Positions 34,156 to 42,776 are shown, numbered from the stretch's first letter. The stretch: 64,000 nt of DNA from Streptomyces sp. NBC_00102 (GCF_026343115.1 NZ_JAPEMC010000001.1:3844001-3908000); one strand, 5' to 3'. Program-made: numbers and translations. The notes: generated by a model not told the origin, from the sequence alone.

Positions 34156-34718
34156 GGGGCTCGGTCGACGGACTCGGTTCGTCCTCGCCGATCGGCGCGA
34201 TGCTGCCCGGGGTCTTCGCCGACGACGACCTCGCCCTGCGCTTCGTCGCCGGTCTCGACGACGTGTTCGCGCCCATCCACACCGCGCTGGACTGCATCGA
34301 CTCCTACTTCCGGCCGTCGCTGGCACCCCTGGACTACGCCCGGTGGCTGACCGGCTGGGTCGGCGCGGAGACCGACGGCACCGAACCGGAGCCGCTGCTG
34401 CGTGCCGCCGTGGCGACCGCCGCGTATCTGCACCGCATCCGCGGCACCCGGCGCGGCCTGTCCGAAACGGTCCGGCTCGCCTTCGGCGTCGAACCGGAGA
34501 TCAGCGAGAGCGGCGCCGCCGACTGGACGGCCCGCCCGCTGGGGCCGATCCCCGGCACCCCGCGCCCCCATCTGCACGTACACCTCAGGCTGCCCGATCC
34601 GACCACGGCGGACCACTACCGCCTGGACGGCATCGTGGCCGCCGCCCGGCCCGCCCACATGCCGTACACGGTCCAGGTGACCGCCGGCGACCCGTCCGAA
34701 AGGACCTCGGAGAAATGA
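34152..34718 (+). CDS. Tail protein I-like baseplate component (Cis12-like)
   Basis: The protein has 188 residues with the phage tail protein I/gp53-type pattern: LPGVFADDDLALRFVAGLDDVFAPIHTALDCIDSYF, DYARWLTGWVG and TRRGLSETVRLAFGV. It should link wedges at the baseplate periphery. The ATGA overlaps at both ends couple it to baseplate J upstream and to the CisA-like protein downstream. No separate tail-fibre gene follows, as expected for a CIS that acts from inside the producing cell. Confidence 0.9.
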   Translation: MRGSVDGLGSSSPIGAMLPGVFADDDLALRFVAGLDDVFAPIHTALDCIDSYFRPSLAPLDYARWLTGWVGAETDGTEPEPLLRAAVATAAYLHRIRGTRRGLSETVRLAFGVEPEISESGAADWTARPLGPIPGTPRPHLHVHLRLPDPTTADHYRLDGIVAAARPAHMPYTVQVTAGDPSERTSEK

Positions 34719-36271
34719 CCACGCAGAACTGCGCCGAATGCGGCACCCGCGCGGAACCGGGCCTGTCGTTCTGCGACGCGTGCGGGGCCGTACTGAGCTG
34801 GGCCGACCGCTCGGGGACCCCCGCGGGTGCCGCCGACGGCGCCCGCGGCCACGGCACAGGCGCCGGTACGGCCTCCGGCGAGGCGCCGGAGCCGTCGTTC
34901 GCCGCGTCTTCGGCCTCCTCGGCTGCCTCTTCCCCCTCCGCCCCGGCCGACGGCCCGTCGCCCGCCGGGCCCGGCTGGGACGCCTTCGCCCGGACCGGCG
35001 GCGGTGCCGGGCTGCCCCGGCAGTCACGGCGGCCGCAGGACTCCGAGCCCCTCGCCCACGGCGGCTCCCCTCGCAGTGGCCCGTACGACGACGGGCACGC
35101 GGCCCCGGCGGAGCGCACCCGGCCCTCCGGGGGCGGCGCGGACGAGGACCGCGAAGAGTCCGACACCCAGGAGGTCCCGGGGGTGACGGACGACTGGGCG
35201 GCCAGGATGGCGGCCAGGAGGGCCGACGGAGGAGCCGTGGACGACGACTGGCCGTCCGGAGGAAGGGCGGGAGCGGCGGACGACTGGCCGTCCGGAGGAA
35301 CGGCGGGAGCGGCGGACGACTGGCCGGCCGCAGGAGCCGGCGCAGGGGCCGCCGCAGGCGCGGACGACCGGGAGATGTCGGACCGGGCCCGCCGCCTCAT
35401 CGTCCCGGTCGCCGACCCCGGACCCGCCGCGGAACCCACCGCGGCCCCGGTCCTGCCCGGCCGGCCGGCCCCACAGCGCCCCCAGGCCGTACACGCCCCG
35501 GGCGAGCAACTCGGTGTGGACGGCGGCACGCCCTGCCCCTGGTGCAGCACCCCGAACCGGCACGACCGGCACTACTGCGTCCGCTGCGCGATGCCCATGG
35601 CGGGCGACCGGCACGTGGACCCCAGCCGGCTGCCGTGGTGGCGCCGGATGCTCAACACCCGGACCCGTGAGACCCCGTGGGCGGGCGACCGCCCCCGGGT
35701 GCGCCGCGCCTTCGACCGCGTACTGGGCTGGGTGGGCGCGGCGATCGTGGTGACCCTGGTGATCGTGGCGGCCGTCCACGTCCCCGACGGTGTCCGGGCG
35801 ACCCGCGACCACTTCTCCAAGCGGGCCCCCGTCTCGCCGGACCACGTCTCGGCGTCCCGCTCCTACCCCGGACACAAGCCCGATTCGACCTTCGACAAAC
35901 TCAACAACACCTGGTGGGGCCCCGGGGTGTCCGAGTCGGGCAAGGGCCAGTGGATCGAGGCGGGCTTCGACTCGCCGACCCGCCTGCTGAACGTGATCGT
36001 GATGCCGGGCGTCTCGAAGCGCGCCGACCAGAACACCGAGCAGGCGCTCCCGCACCGCGTCGACGTCACGATCACCCAGTCCAGCGGCAAGGTCACCCAC
36101 CGCGAACTCGTCCTGGACGACGGTGCGGGCGGCCAGACCCGGAACTTCCGCTTCGACGACGTCACCAAGGTGCGCTTCACCGTCGTGTCCGCCTACCACA
36201 CCTCCGCGAAGAAGCAAGTGGCCTTCGCCGAGATCGAGTTCTTCGGCCCCTCGCACAACGGCGACAACTGA
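34715..36271 (+). CDS. CisA-like zinc-ribbon / TM / discoidin-like membrane protein
   Basis: The protein has 518 residues. Two zinc-ribbon-like motifs (CAECGT..CDACGA near residue 5, CPWCST..CVRCAM near 273) flank a 240-residue acidic, Gly/Ala-rich disordered region. A single TM helix lies near residues 343-362 (VGAAIVVTLVIVAAVHV). The C-terminal 150 residues form a discoidin/NADase-type carbohydrate-binding-like fold (SRSYPGHKPDSTFDKLNNTWWGPG, KGQWIEAGFDSPTRLLNVIVMPG, AFAEIEFFGP). There is no signal peptide, so the ribbons should face the cytoplasm and the lectin-like part the cell wall. This layout matches my memory of CisA of S. coelicolor, which links CIS particles to the membrane in cell death. 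Start by ATGA overlap. Confidence 0.8.
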   Translation: MTTQNCAECGTRAEPGLSFCDACGAVLSWADRSGTPAGAADGARGHGTGAGTASGEAPEPSFAASSASSAASSPSAPADGPSPAGPGWDAFARTGGGAGLPRQSRRPQDSEPLAHGGSPRSGPYDDGHAAPAERTRPSGGGADEDREESDTQEVPGVTDDWAARMAARRADGGAVDDDWPSGGRAGAADDWPSGGTAGAADDWPAAGAGAGAAAGADDREMSDRARRLIVPVADPGPAAEPTAAPVLPGRPAPQRPQAVHAPGEQLGVDGGTPCPWCSTPNRHDRHYCVRCAMPMAGDRHVDPSRLPWWRRMLNTRTRETPWAGDRPRVRRAFDRVLGWVGAAIVVTLVIVAAVHVPDGVRATRDHFSKRAPVSPDHVSASRSYPGHKPDSTFDKLNNTWWGPGVSESGKGQWIEAGFDSPTRLLNVIVMPGVSKRADQNTEQALPHRVDVTITQSSGKVTHRELVLDDGAGGQTRNFRFDDVTKVRFTVVSAYHTSAKKQVAFAEIEFFGPSHNGDN

Positions 36272-36306
36272 TCCCCTCGGTCTCCCGGAGAGCCGGGAGA
36301 TCATGG

Positions 36307-36345
36307 CCGAAGCCCGGTACGGAAGTTGTCCGTACCGGGCTTCGG
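36307..36345. terminator. 16-bp perfect terminator ending the CIS locus
   Basis: The arms at 36307-36322 and 36330-36345 are perfectly complementary with a 7-nt loop. It lies 35 bases past the CisA-like stop and 36 bases past the convergent racemase stop, so it can serve both strands. Confidence 0.9.
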
Positions 36346-36381
36346 CTCGTCCGGGACGGACGACAGGGCGTCGCCCCGGAA

Positions 36382-37503
36382 TCACCGCCCCGCCGAACCC
36401 CCGTACAGGTCCCGCCGTGCCGTGGTGAAGCGGTGCAGGGCGTCGGGGAGCGGGGTGATGCCGATGCCGGGGGTGGTGGGGACCGGGAGGTGGCCGTCCT
36501 GGAGGACGAACGGCTCGGTGATGTCCTCGGCGAAGTAGCGGCTGGAGGCCGAGGTGTCGCCGGGGAGGGTGCAGCCGGGGAGGGCGGCGAGCGCCAGGTT
36601 GGGGGCGCGGCCGATGCCGGTCTCCAGCATGCCGCCGCACCAGGCGGGCACACCGTGCGCCGCGGCGACGTCGTGCAGGCGGCGGGCCTCCAGGTAGCCG
36701 CCGACGCGGGCGGGCTTGATGTTGACGACCCGGCAGGCGTCCATGGCGATGGCGGAGGCAGTGTCGCGGGCGTTGTGCAGCGACTCGTCCAGGCAGACAG
36801 GGGTGGCGATGCGGCGCTGGAGGAGTGCGTGGGCGTGGAGGTTGTTCTCCTCCAGCGGCTCCTCGATGAGCAGCAGGCCGAACTCGTCCAGGCGGCGCAG
36901 GTGTTCGGCGTCGGCCAGGGTGTACGCGGTGTTGGCGTCCACCTGGAGCGGCAGCTCGTCGCCGAAGCGTTCCCGGACCGCGCGGACGGGCTCGACGTCC
37001 CAGCCGGGTTCGATCTTCAGCTTGATCCGGACGTACCCCTCGGCGAGGTAGCCCGCCACGTCGTCCAGGAGGGCGGGGACCGAGTCCTTGATGCCGACGG
37101 ACACCCCGGCGGGCACCCGGTCGCGGACGGCTCCGAGGTAGGTGGCGAGGGACATCTCGTGGGCCCGCAGCTCGGCGTCGAGGACGGCCGTCTCCAGGGC
37201 GGCCTTCGCCAGCTCGTGCCCCTTGACCTTCGCCATGCCGGGGGCGAGGGCGGCGGTCGTCAGGTTCGGCCGGGCGGTGACGCGGGGCAGCAGGAAGTCG
37301 CGGATCACGGTCTCGGCGCCGGAGACGTACTCGGAGCAGTACAGCGGCTCCGGGTCGGCGGCGAACTCGGACCAGCCCTCCGCCTCGTCGGTGACGACGT
37401 GGAGCAGGAAGGTGTCCTTAGTGGTCATCGTTCCGAAGGAGGTCCGGAACGGGGTGACCAGGGGGATGGCGACGTGGAGGAGTTCGACGTGTTCCAGCTT
37501 CAT
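36382..37503 (-). CDS. N-succinylamino acid racemase / o-succinylbenzoate synthase (enolase superfamily)
   Basis: The protein has 373 residues with the full catalytic set of the muconate-lactonising subgroup: KxK in RIKLKIEPG, metal ligands in DANTAY, IEEPLEEN and LDESL, and the second base Lys in NIKPARVGG. The NSAR/OSBS family includes dual-activity enzymes, so sequence alone cannot separate menaquinone synthesis from N-acylamino acid racemisation. Context decides: it overlaps a GNAT gene by four bases and lies near an M20 desuccinylase-type gene and an amino acid permease. No other men gene is present. Racemisation of N-succinyl amino acids is therefore preferred. Confidence 0.85.
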   Translation of the reverse strand: MKLEHVELLHVAIPLVTPFRTSFGTMTTKDTFLLHVVTDEAEGWSEFAADPEPLYCSEYVSGAETVIRDFLLPRVTARPNLTTAALAPGMAKVKGHELAKAALETAVLDAELRAHEMSLATYLGAVRDRVPAGVSVGIKDSVPALLDDVAGYLAEGYVRIKLKIEPGWDVEPVRAVRERFGDELPLQVDANTAYTLADAEHLRRLDEFGLLLIEEPLEENNLHAHALLQRRIATPVCLDESLHNARDTASAIAMDACRVVNIKPARVGGYLEARRLHDVAAAHGVPAWCGGMLETGIGRAPNLALAALPGCTLPGDTSASSRYFAEDITEPFVLQDGHLPVPTTPGIGITPLPDALHRFTTARRDLYGGSAGR

Positions 37504-38357
37504 GCCGGGGTGCCTTCCTGGGCGTGCGGGGCGGTGCGGGTGAGGGTGTACCAGCCGTCGCGGGACATCGAGGTCGCGGTGTACCCGTCGGCGAACGCCT
37601 TCGTGAAGACCTCGCGGACGGCGTGGCGCCAGCGCAGCGCGAGCGCGGGGTCGGCGGCGCGCAGCTCCACGATGTCGCCGGGGACGCGGCAGCGGAGGGT
37701 GTCCCCTTCGTGGACGGCGAGCGGGGCGCCGTCGGGGGCCGTGGCCAGGACGGCGGACGCACCCGCGCCGGAGGTCCCGGCGGGCTCGTCGGCTCCGTCC
37801 GCCGTACGGTCCTTCGCGGTCAGGTCCCAGGTGACGGTGAGGCGGTCGCTCTCGTCGCCGTCGTTGAGGCCGTCGGTCATCGGGCCGTAGAAGTCCACGA
37901 GGTACTCGGTGCCCGCGGCGCCCAGTTTGACCAGGTTGAAGCGGGCGTTACGGCCCACCAGCGGGTCGAAGGTCCAGCGCATGGTGCGGGCCCCGCGGTC
38001 GAGCGCCCAGACGCGCTGCGCCTGCTTCACGGCGAGTCCGACGCCCCGGTCGCTGGTGCGGGCGGCGGCCACGAAGGAGTACACGTCCAGCGCCGACGGC
38101 TCCCCGAACACGGCGACGGCCGCACCGCACAACTCGCCCTGCCCGGTGTACGCGGCGTGCACGGCGCCGCCCGCGTGCACGAGGCTGTGCAGCACCTCCG
38201 CCGGGTAGGGCGGGGTGCTGCGCGGGGTCTGCCACACGTCGCTGAAGAAGTCGGCGACGGCCGCGATACCGGCCACGTCGTGGACGGTGCGGGTGGTGAC
38301 GCCGGCCGAGAGCGCGGCGGCTGCGGCGTGCTCGCGTACTGAGGGTGTCGCTGTCAT
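37500..38357 (-). CDS. GNAT-type acyltransferase, probable amino acid N-succinyltransferase
   Basis: This 285-residue protein matches the COG3375 type of GNAT protein that is commonly next to NSAR genes: an N-terminal region DVAGIAAVADFFSDVWQTP, then GVGLAVKQAQRVWALDRGARTMRWTFDPLVGRNARFNLVKLGA, which contains the acyl-CoA binding turn. By the Geobacillus kaustophilus precedent such enzymes succinylate D-amino acids. It is the first gene of the two-gene minus-strand operon, with GGAG before the ATG. It diverges from a PucR regulator across 261 bases. Acyl donor and amino acid specificity are inferred only. Confidence 0.8.
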   Translation of the reverse strand: MTATPSVREHAAAAALSAGVTTRTVHDVAGIAAVADFFSDVWQTPRSTPPYPAEVLHSLVHAGGAVHAAYTGQGELCGAAVAVFGEPSALDVYSFVAAARTSDRGVGLAVKQAQRVWALDRGARTMRWTFDPLVGRNARFNLVKLGAAGTEYLVDFYGPMTDGLNDGDESDRLTVTWDLTAKDRTADGADEPAGTSGAGASAVLATAPDGAPLAVHEGDTLRCRVPGDIVELRAADPALALRWRHAVREVFTKAFADGYTATSMSRDGWYTLTRTAPHAQEGTPA

Positions 38358-38618
38358 GGTTCGAGTCTCCGCGCGCCGGTCCCGGAACCGGTTGTCCGAC
38401 GGGACAAGAGCGACCTAGAGTCGTGTGGTGATCGGCCAAAGGCGGTCGGGCGGTGCGTCCGGTGATGCCCCGCTTCCTCCGGGCCGGCCGGTGTGCTGCG
38501 AACCCGCCAACCCGCCAACCCGCGAACCCGCGAACCACCGAACCCGTGAACCCGTGAAGCCGCGCCCCCCCGCCAACCCGCGAACGGCGGAGCGAGACCC
38601 GAGACCCGAGAGGCCCCC
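38358..38618. promoter_or_regulatory. Divergent promoter region of the GNAT and PucR genes
   Basis: These 261 bases hold promoters for both strands. TCGGCCAAAGG at 38432-38442 is shared with the upstream region of the amino acid permease. An octamer array fills the PucR side. The region just before the PucR ATG contains repeated GAGACCC but no strong Shine-Dalgarno sequence. Confidence 0.6.
38501..38564. repeat. Octamer tandem array of AACCCGCC/CG/TG type
   Basis: Eight consecutive 8-base units vary in the last two bases (GCC, GCG, GTG). A fragment of the pattern recurs at about 38571-38586. It lies in the PucR 5' region. Confidence 0.9.
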
Positions 38619-40169
38619 ATGGACGCCCCCACCCTCAGCGATCTGCTCGACGTCCTCGGCGGGTCGTCCGTACGGGCCGTCGCCTCGCCGCGCGGGCTCG
38701 GGGTGCCGGTCGGCGAGATCCTGCTCCACGACGCGGAAGCGGCGCTGCCGCACGCCCCCGGCGCCGTCCTCCTCGCGGTCGGGGTACGCCCCCCGGCGGC
38801 CGGGCCCCTGCTGCGGGCGGCCGCCGCCGCGGAGATGGCGGCCGTGGTCGTACGCGGCGCGGACGGGCCCGCCGAAGCGGCCGAGCGGGCCGGGATCGCG
38901 CTGCTCGCGGTCGACGAGGACGCAGCCTGGCACCGGGTCCACCTGATGCTCTCCTCGGCCGTCGGCGCACGCGCGGGCGGCACGCCCTCCGCCGCCGGGG
39001 ACCTGTTCGCGCTGGCCGACGCCGTCGCCGCGGCGGCCGGCGGGGCCACCGCCATCGAGGACCCGCGCCAGCGCATCCTGGCCTACTCGACCGTGCCCGG
39101 ACAGGCGGTGGACGAGGACCGCAGGCAGGGCATCCTCGGCCTCCAGGTCCCCGACAGCCCGGAGAACGACGCGCAGTACCGGGCCATGTTCGCCGCCCCC
39201 GCACCCCTGCGGCTGCCGGCTCTCGACGCCGACAACCTGCCCCGGATCGCGGTCGCCGTGAGGGCGGGCGGCGAGACGCTCGGGTCGATCTGGGTCGTCG
39301 ACGGCGGCGGCCTCGCCCCCGACGCGGAGGACGCCCTCGCCCAGGGCGCCTCCACGGCGGCCCTGTTGCTGCTGCGGGCCCGCGCCGCCCAGGAACTGGC
39401 CCGCCACCTCGGCGGCGACCTGCTGCGCCGGGTGCTGGACGGCACGGCCGACCCGGCCACCGCCGCGCACCGCCTCGGGCTGGGCGCGGGCGCCGATCCG
39501 GTGCGGGTGGCGGCGTTCGTACCGGCCGGGGCCAGCACCGCGCCCGACGTCGAGCAGACGGCGCTGCGCCTGCTCGACCTGGTACGGCTGAGTTGCGAGG
39601 CCCGTTACGGGCGGCACGCCTGCGTCCTCGTCGACGGGGTCGTGTACGCCCTGCTCCCCGCGCTCGGCGAACGCGGCGCGGCCCGGCACCGGCAGCTCGC
39701 GCAGGACATCGTGGACCGGGCCGGGCAGGCCCTGCGGATGCCCGTACGCGGCGGGCTCGGGGCGGTGGTCGCGGGGCTCGCCAGGGTGGCGGAGTCCCGG
39801 GAGGACGCCGACCTGGTGCTGCGCTGCGTCGACGCGGAGCGCCCGGTCGCGCTGGTGGAGGACGTACGGGCCCGGGTGACCCTGCTGCGCCTGGGTGAAC
39901 TGGTCTCCGGGCGGCGGGAGTTCGAGGGCGGCGCCTGGGCGCGGGCGGTGGCGCACGACGCGGCGCACGGCACGGAGTACGCCCGCACGGTGCTCGCCTG
40001 GCTCGACGCGGGGTGCGACATGGCGGGCGCGGCGGAGCGGCTCGCCGTGCACCCCAACACCTGCCGCTACCGCCTGAGGCAGGCCAGGGAGCAGGTGGGC
40101 CTGGACCTGGACGACCCCGACGAGCGGCTGGTGTTCTGGCTGAGCGCCCGGCTGGCGGGCGCGGTCTGA
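38619..40169 (+). CDS. PucR-family transcriptional regulator
   Basis: The protein has 516 residues. An N-terminal PucR sensor domain covers the first 130 or so, and the middle has a GGDEF-like/CdaR fold. The C-terminal PucR HTH is clear (LAWLDAGCDMAGAAERLAVHPNTCRYRLRQAREQVGLDLDDP). PucR proteins respond to purine or amino acid metabolites. Its place between two minus-strand amino acid operons makes it their likely regulator, sensing an amino acid or its acyl derivative. A hairpin after the stop separates it from the convergent M20 gene. Confidence 0.9.
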   Translation: MDAPTLSDLLDVLGGSSVRAVASPRGLGVPVGEILLHDAEAALPHAPGAVLLAVGVRPPAAGPLLRAAAAAEMAAVVVRGADGPAEAAERAGIALLAVDEDAAWHRVHLMLSSAVGARAGGTPSAAGDLFALADAVAAAAGGATAIEDPRQRILAYSTVPGQAVDEDRRQGILGLQVPDSPENDAQYRAMFAAPAPLRLPALDADNLPRIAVAVRAGGETLGSIWVVDGGGLAPDAEDALAQGASTAALLLLRARAAQELARHLGGDLLRRVLDGTADPATAAHRLGLGAGADPVRVAAFVPAGASTAPDVEQTALRLLDLVRLSCEARYGRHACVLVDGVVYALLPALGERGAARHRQLAQDIVDRAGQALRMPVRGGLGAVVAGLARVAESREDADLVLRCVDAERPVALVEDVRARVTLLRLGELVSGRREFEGGAWARAVAHDAAHGTEYARTVLAWLDAGCDMAGAAERLAVHPNTCRYRLRQAREQVGLDLDDPDERLVFWLSARLAGAV

Positions 40170-40174
40170 GCAGG

Positions 40175-40206
40175 CGGGCCGGGCAGCGCAGGGACGGCCC
40201 GGCCCG
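40175..40206. terminator. Convergent hairpin terminator after PucR
   Basis: A 10-bp stem (40175-40184 with 40197-40206) with a 12-nt loop lies between convergent stops. Confidence 0.7.
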
Positions 40207-40212
40207 ATCGGC

Positions 40213-41307
40213 TCAGCTCAGCCAGGCGGCCAGCTGTTCCTCGCACCGCGCGAGCTGGGCCACCGGGACGAACTCCCCCGGCGTGTGCGCCAGAGAGGGA
40301 TCGCCCGGGCCGAAGTTCAGTGCGGGCACGCCCAGCTCGGTGAAGCGGGCCACGTCGGTCCAGCCCAGTTTGGGGCGCGGCTCGGCGCCGAGTACGGCGA
40401 CCAGCGAGGCGACCGCCGGGTGCTCCAGGCCGGGCCGGGCACCCGCCACGGCTTCCGTCACCACGAACGCGTAGTCCTCCGGCGGGAACTCGGCCGCCGG
40501 GAAGAGGGACCGCACGTACTCCTCCGCCTCCTTGGGCGAACGACTCGGCGCGAAGCGGGCGTTGAGGGAGATGACGCAGGTGTCGGGGACGACGTTCCCG
40601 GCCACCCCGGCCCGGACCTGGACGGCGCTCAGCCCTTCCCGGTACTCCAGCCCGTCGATGACCACCCGCTCCGGGGTGTGGTCGGCCAGGCGCTGGAGCA
40701 CCGCCGCCGCACGGTGCGCGGCGTTGACGCCCATCCAGGCCCGCGCGGTGTGGGCGCGGGCGCCCCGCACGGTGATGTCGGCGCTCAGCACGCCCTGGCA
40801 GCCGGCCTCGACACCCGCGTCGGACGGCTCCATCAGGATCGCGAGGTCGGCGTCGAGCAGCAGCCCGGGGCGTTCGGCGGCGATGCGGTGCAGCCCGTTG
40901 CGGTCGCCCTCGACCTCCTCGCACTCGTAGAACACGTAGGTGATGTCGCGGACCGGCGCGGTGAGCGCGGCGGCCAGCCGAAGGGCCACGGCGACGCCGC
41001 CCTTCATGTCGCAGGCGCCGAGCCCGTACAGCAGCTCGCCGTCGAGCCGGGCGGGCAGGTTGTCCGCGGCCGGGACGGTGTCGAGGTGGCCGGCGAGGAT
41101 GACCCGCTCGGGGCGGCCGAGCGTGGTGCGGGCGACGACGGAGTGGCCGATCCGCTCCACACTCAGGTGCGGCAGGGCGCGCAGGGCCGCCTCGACGGCG
41201 TCCGCGAGGGGGCCCTCCTCGCCGCTCTCGGAGGGCAGGTCGACGAGGGAGCGGGTCAGTCCGACGACGTCGGTGGTGAGGTCGAGGGGTGCGGGTGCGG
41301 ATGTCAT
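40213..41307 (-). CDS. M20 family amidohydrolase, DapE-like, probable N-succinyl-amino acid desuccinylase
   Basis: The protein has 364 residues with all M20 metal ligands and catalytic residues: His and Asp in LAGHLDTVP, Asp in GACDMKGG, the Glu pair in YECEEVEG, Glu in LMEPSDAG and the last His in LAHTPGEF. It is very close to succinyl-diaminopimelate desuccinylases, so dapE is the usual label. Its operon partner is an amino acid permease (ATGA overlap), and its neighbours are NSAR and GNAT genes, with no lysine pathway genes. I therefore prefer cleavage of N-succinyl-L-amino acids. True DapE activity remains possible. Confidence 0.85.
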   Translation of the reverse strand: MTSAPAPLDLTTDVVGLTRSLVDLPSESGEEGPLADAVEAALRALPHLSVERIGHSVVARTTLGRPERVILAGHLDTVPAADNLPARLDGELLYGLGACDMKGGVAVALRLAAALTAPVRDITYVFYECEEVEGDRNGLHRIAAERPGLLLDADLAILMEPSDAGVEAGCQGVLSADITVRGARAHTARAWMGVNAAHRAAAVLQRLADHTPERVVIDGLEYREGLSAVQVRAGVAGNVVPDTCVISLNARFAPSRSPKEAEEYVRSLFPAAEFPPEDYAFVVTEAVAGARPGLEHPAVASLVAVLGAEPRPKLGWTDVARFTELGVPALNFGPGDPSLAHTPGEFVPVAQLARCEEQLAAWLS

Positions 41308-42776
41308 GACCGGTGTTCCTCGGAGAGTGCTTGCGCCCGGGCCTTCGTACCGTTCAGCGCGGAGTGCTTGATGCCGTAGAGCCCGTACACGGCCAGTCCG
41401 ACCAGCATCCACACCCCGAAGGTGATCCAGGTGTCCGAGCCGAGGCTGAAGAGCATGTACACGCAGCAGATCACGCCGAGCACCGGGACCACCGGCGAGA
41501 ACGGCACCCGGAAACTGCGGGGCGCGTCGGGGTTGCGGCGGCGCAGCAGGATCACGGCGACGTTGACCAGGGCGAACGCGAACAGCGTGCCGATGCTGGT
41601 GGCGTCGGCGAGGCTGCCGAGCGGGACGAGCGCGGCGAGTACGGCGATGAACGAGGAGACGATCACCGTGTTGGCGCGCGGCACTCCGCTCTTCGCGTGG
41701 ACCCGGGAGAAGACGGGCGGCACCAGGCCGTCGCGCGACATGGAGAACAGGATGCGGATCTGCCCGTACTGGACGGTGAGCACGACGCTGGTGGTCGCCA
41801 CGACCGCGCCGATCGACAGCAGGATCGGCCAGAGGCTGCCGCCGCCGACGGCATGGACGAGCACCTCGCTGAGGGTGGCCTCGGTCCCTTCGAAGAGGTT
41901 CCACGGCATGGCGCCGAGCGCGGCCACGGCGACCACGACGTAGAGGAGCGTGACCAGGGCGAGCGAGAGGATGATGGCGCGCGGCAGGTCGCGCTGCGGG
42001 TTCTTCGCCTCCTCGCCGGCCGTGGAGGCGGCGTCGAAGCCGATGTACGAGAAGAAGAGCGAGGCGGCGCCCGCGCTCATCCCGGCGGCGCCGAGCGGGA
42101 AGAGCGGGTGGAAGTTGCCCGCGCGGAACGCGGTGAAGGCGACGGCGCAGAACATCACCAGGGCGGCCACCTTCACGCCCACCATGACGACGTTGGCGAC
42201 CGCGCTCTCCTTGGCGCCGCGCAGCAGCACCACCATGGAGAGGAGCACGATGACGGCGGACGGGACGTTGACGACCCCGCCGGCGCCGGGCGGAGCGCTG
42301 AGCGCGTCGGGCAGGGTGACGCCGAAGACCAGGTCGAGCAGCTCGTTCACGTACTGGCCCCAGCCCACGGCCACCGCCGCGACCGACACCCCGTACTCCA
42401 GGATGAGACACCAGCCGCAGATCCAGGCGACGAGCTCCCCGAGCGTGGCGTAGGTGTAGCTGTACGAGGAACCGGCGCGGGGGATCATGCCCGCGAGCTC
42501 CGCGTACGACAGGGCCGAGAAGAGCGCGGTGACGCCGGCCAGGACGAAGGACACGATGATCGCGGGGCCCGCCTCGGGCACCGCCTCGCCGAGGACGACG
42601 AAGATGCCGGTGCCGAGGGTGGCGCCGACGGAGAGCAGGGTCAGCTGCCACATGCCCATGGTGCGCCGCAGCTCACCGCCTGCGGGTACTTCGGAGGACA
42701 CGTCCTGCCGTCTGGTCAGCCTGTGCTTCAGGCCGCCACCGGGACCGTTGCCCGGCATCGTCCGGACCGTCTCCAT
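41304..42776 (-). CDS. APC superfamily amino acid permease
   Basis: This 490-residue protein has about 12 TM helices and the cationic-amino-acid-transporter pattern GATLGTGIFVVLGEAVPEAGPAIIVSFVLAG in TM1-2, followed by SYAELAGMIPRAGSSYSYTY. The start at 42776 is supported by GAGAGGAG upstream; the open frame continues without a ribosome site. It overlaps the M20 gene by four bases, so import and hydrolysis are co-expressed. Its N-terminal 40 residues are cytoplasmic and basic. Substrate is unknown beyond amino acids or amines. Confidence 0.92.
   Translation of the reverse strand: METVRTMPGNGPGGGLKHRLTRRQDVSSEVPAGGELRRTMGMWQLTLLSVGATLGTGIFVVLGEAVPEAGPAIIVSFVLAGVTALFSALSYAELAGMIPRAGSSYSYTYATLGELVAWICGWCLILEYGVSVAAVAVGWGQYVNELLDLVFGVTLPDALSAPPGAGGVVNVPSAVIVLLSMVVLLRGAKESAVANVVMVGVKVAALVMFCAVAFTAFRAGNFHPLFPLGAAGMSAGAASLFFSYIGFDAASTAGEEAKNPQRDLPRAIILSLALVTLLYVVVAVAALGAMPWNLFEGTEATLSEVLVHAVGGGSLWPILLSIGAVVATTSVVLTVQYGQIRILFSMSRDGLVPPVFSRVHAKSGVPRANTVIVSSFIAVLAALVPLGSLADATSIGTLFAFALVNVAVILLRRRNPDAPRSFRVPFSPVVPVLGVICCVYMLFSLGSDTWITFGVWMLVGLAVYGLYGIKHSALNGTKARAQALSEEHRS

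Noticed and set aside
36382..37503. menC of menaquinone synthesis
   Set aside because: No other men genes or futalosine genes nearby; overlap with a GNAT gene favours NSAR.
40213..41307. Housekeeping dapE for lysine biosynthesis
   Set aside because: Motifs fit, but the operon partner is an amino acid permease and no dap genes are near. The acyl amino acid context is stronger.
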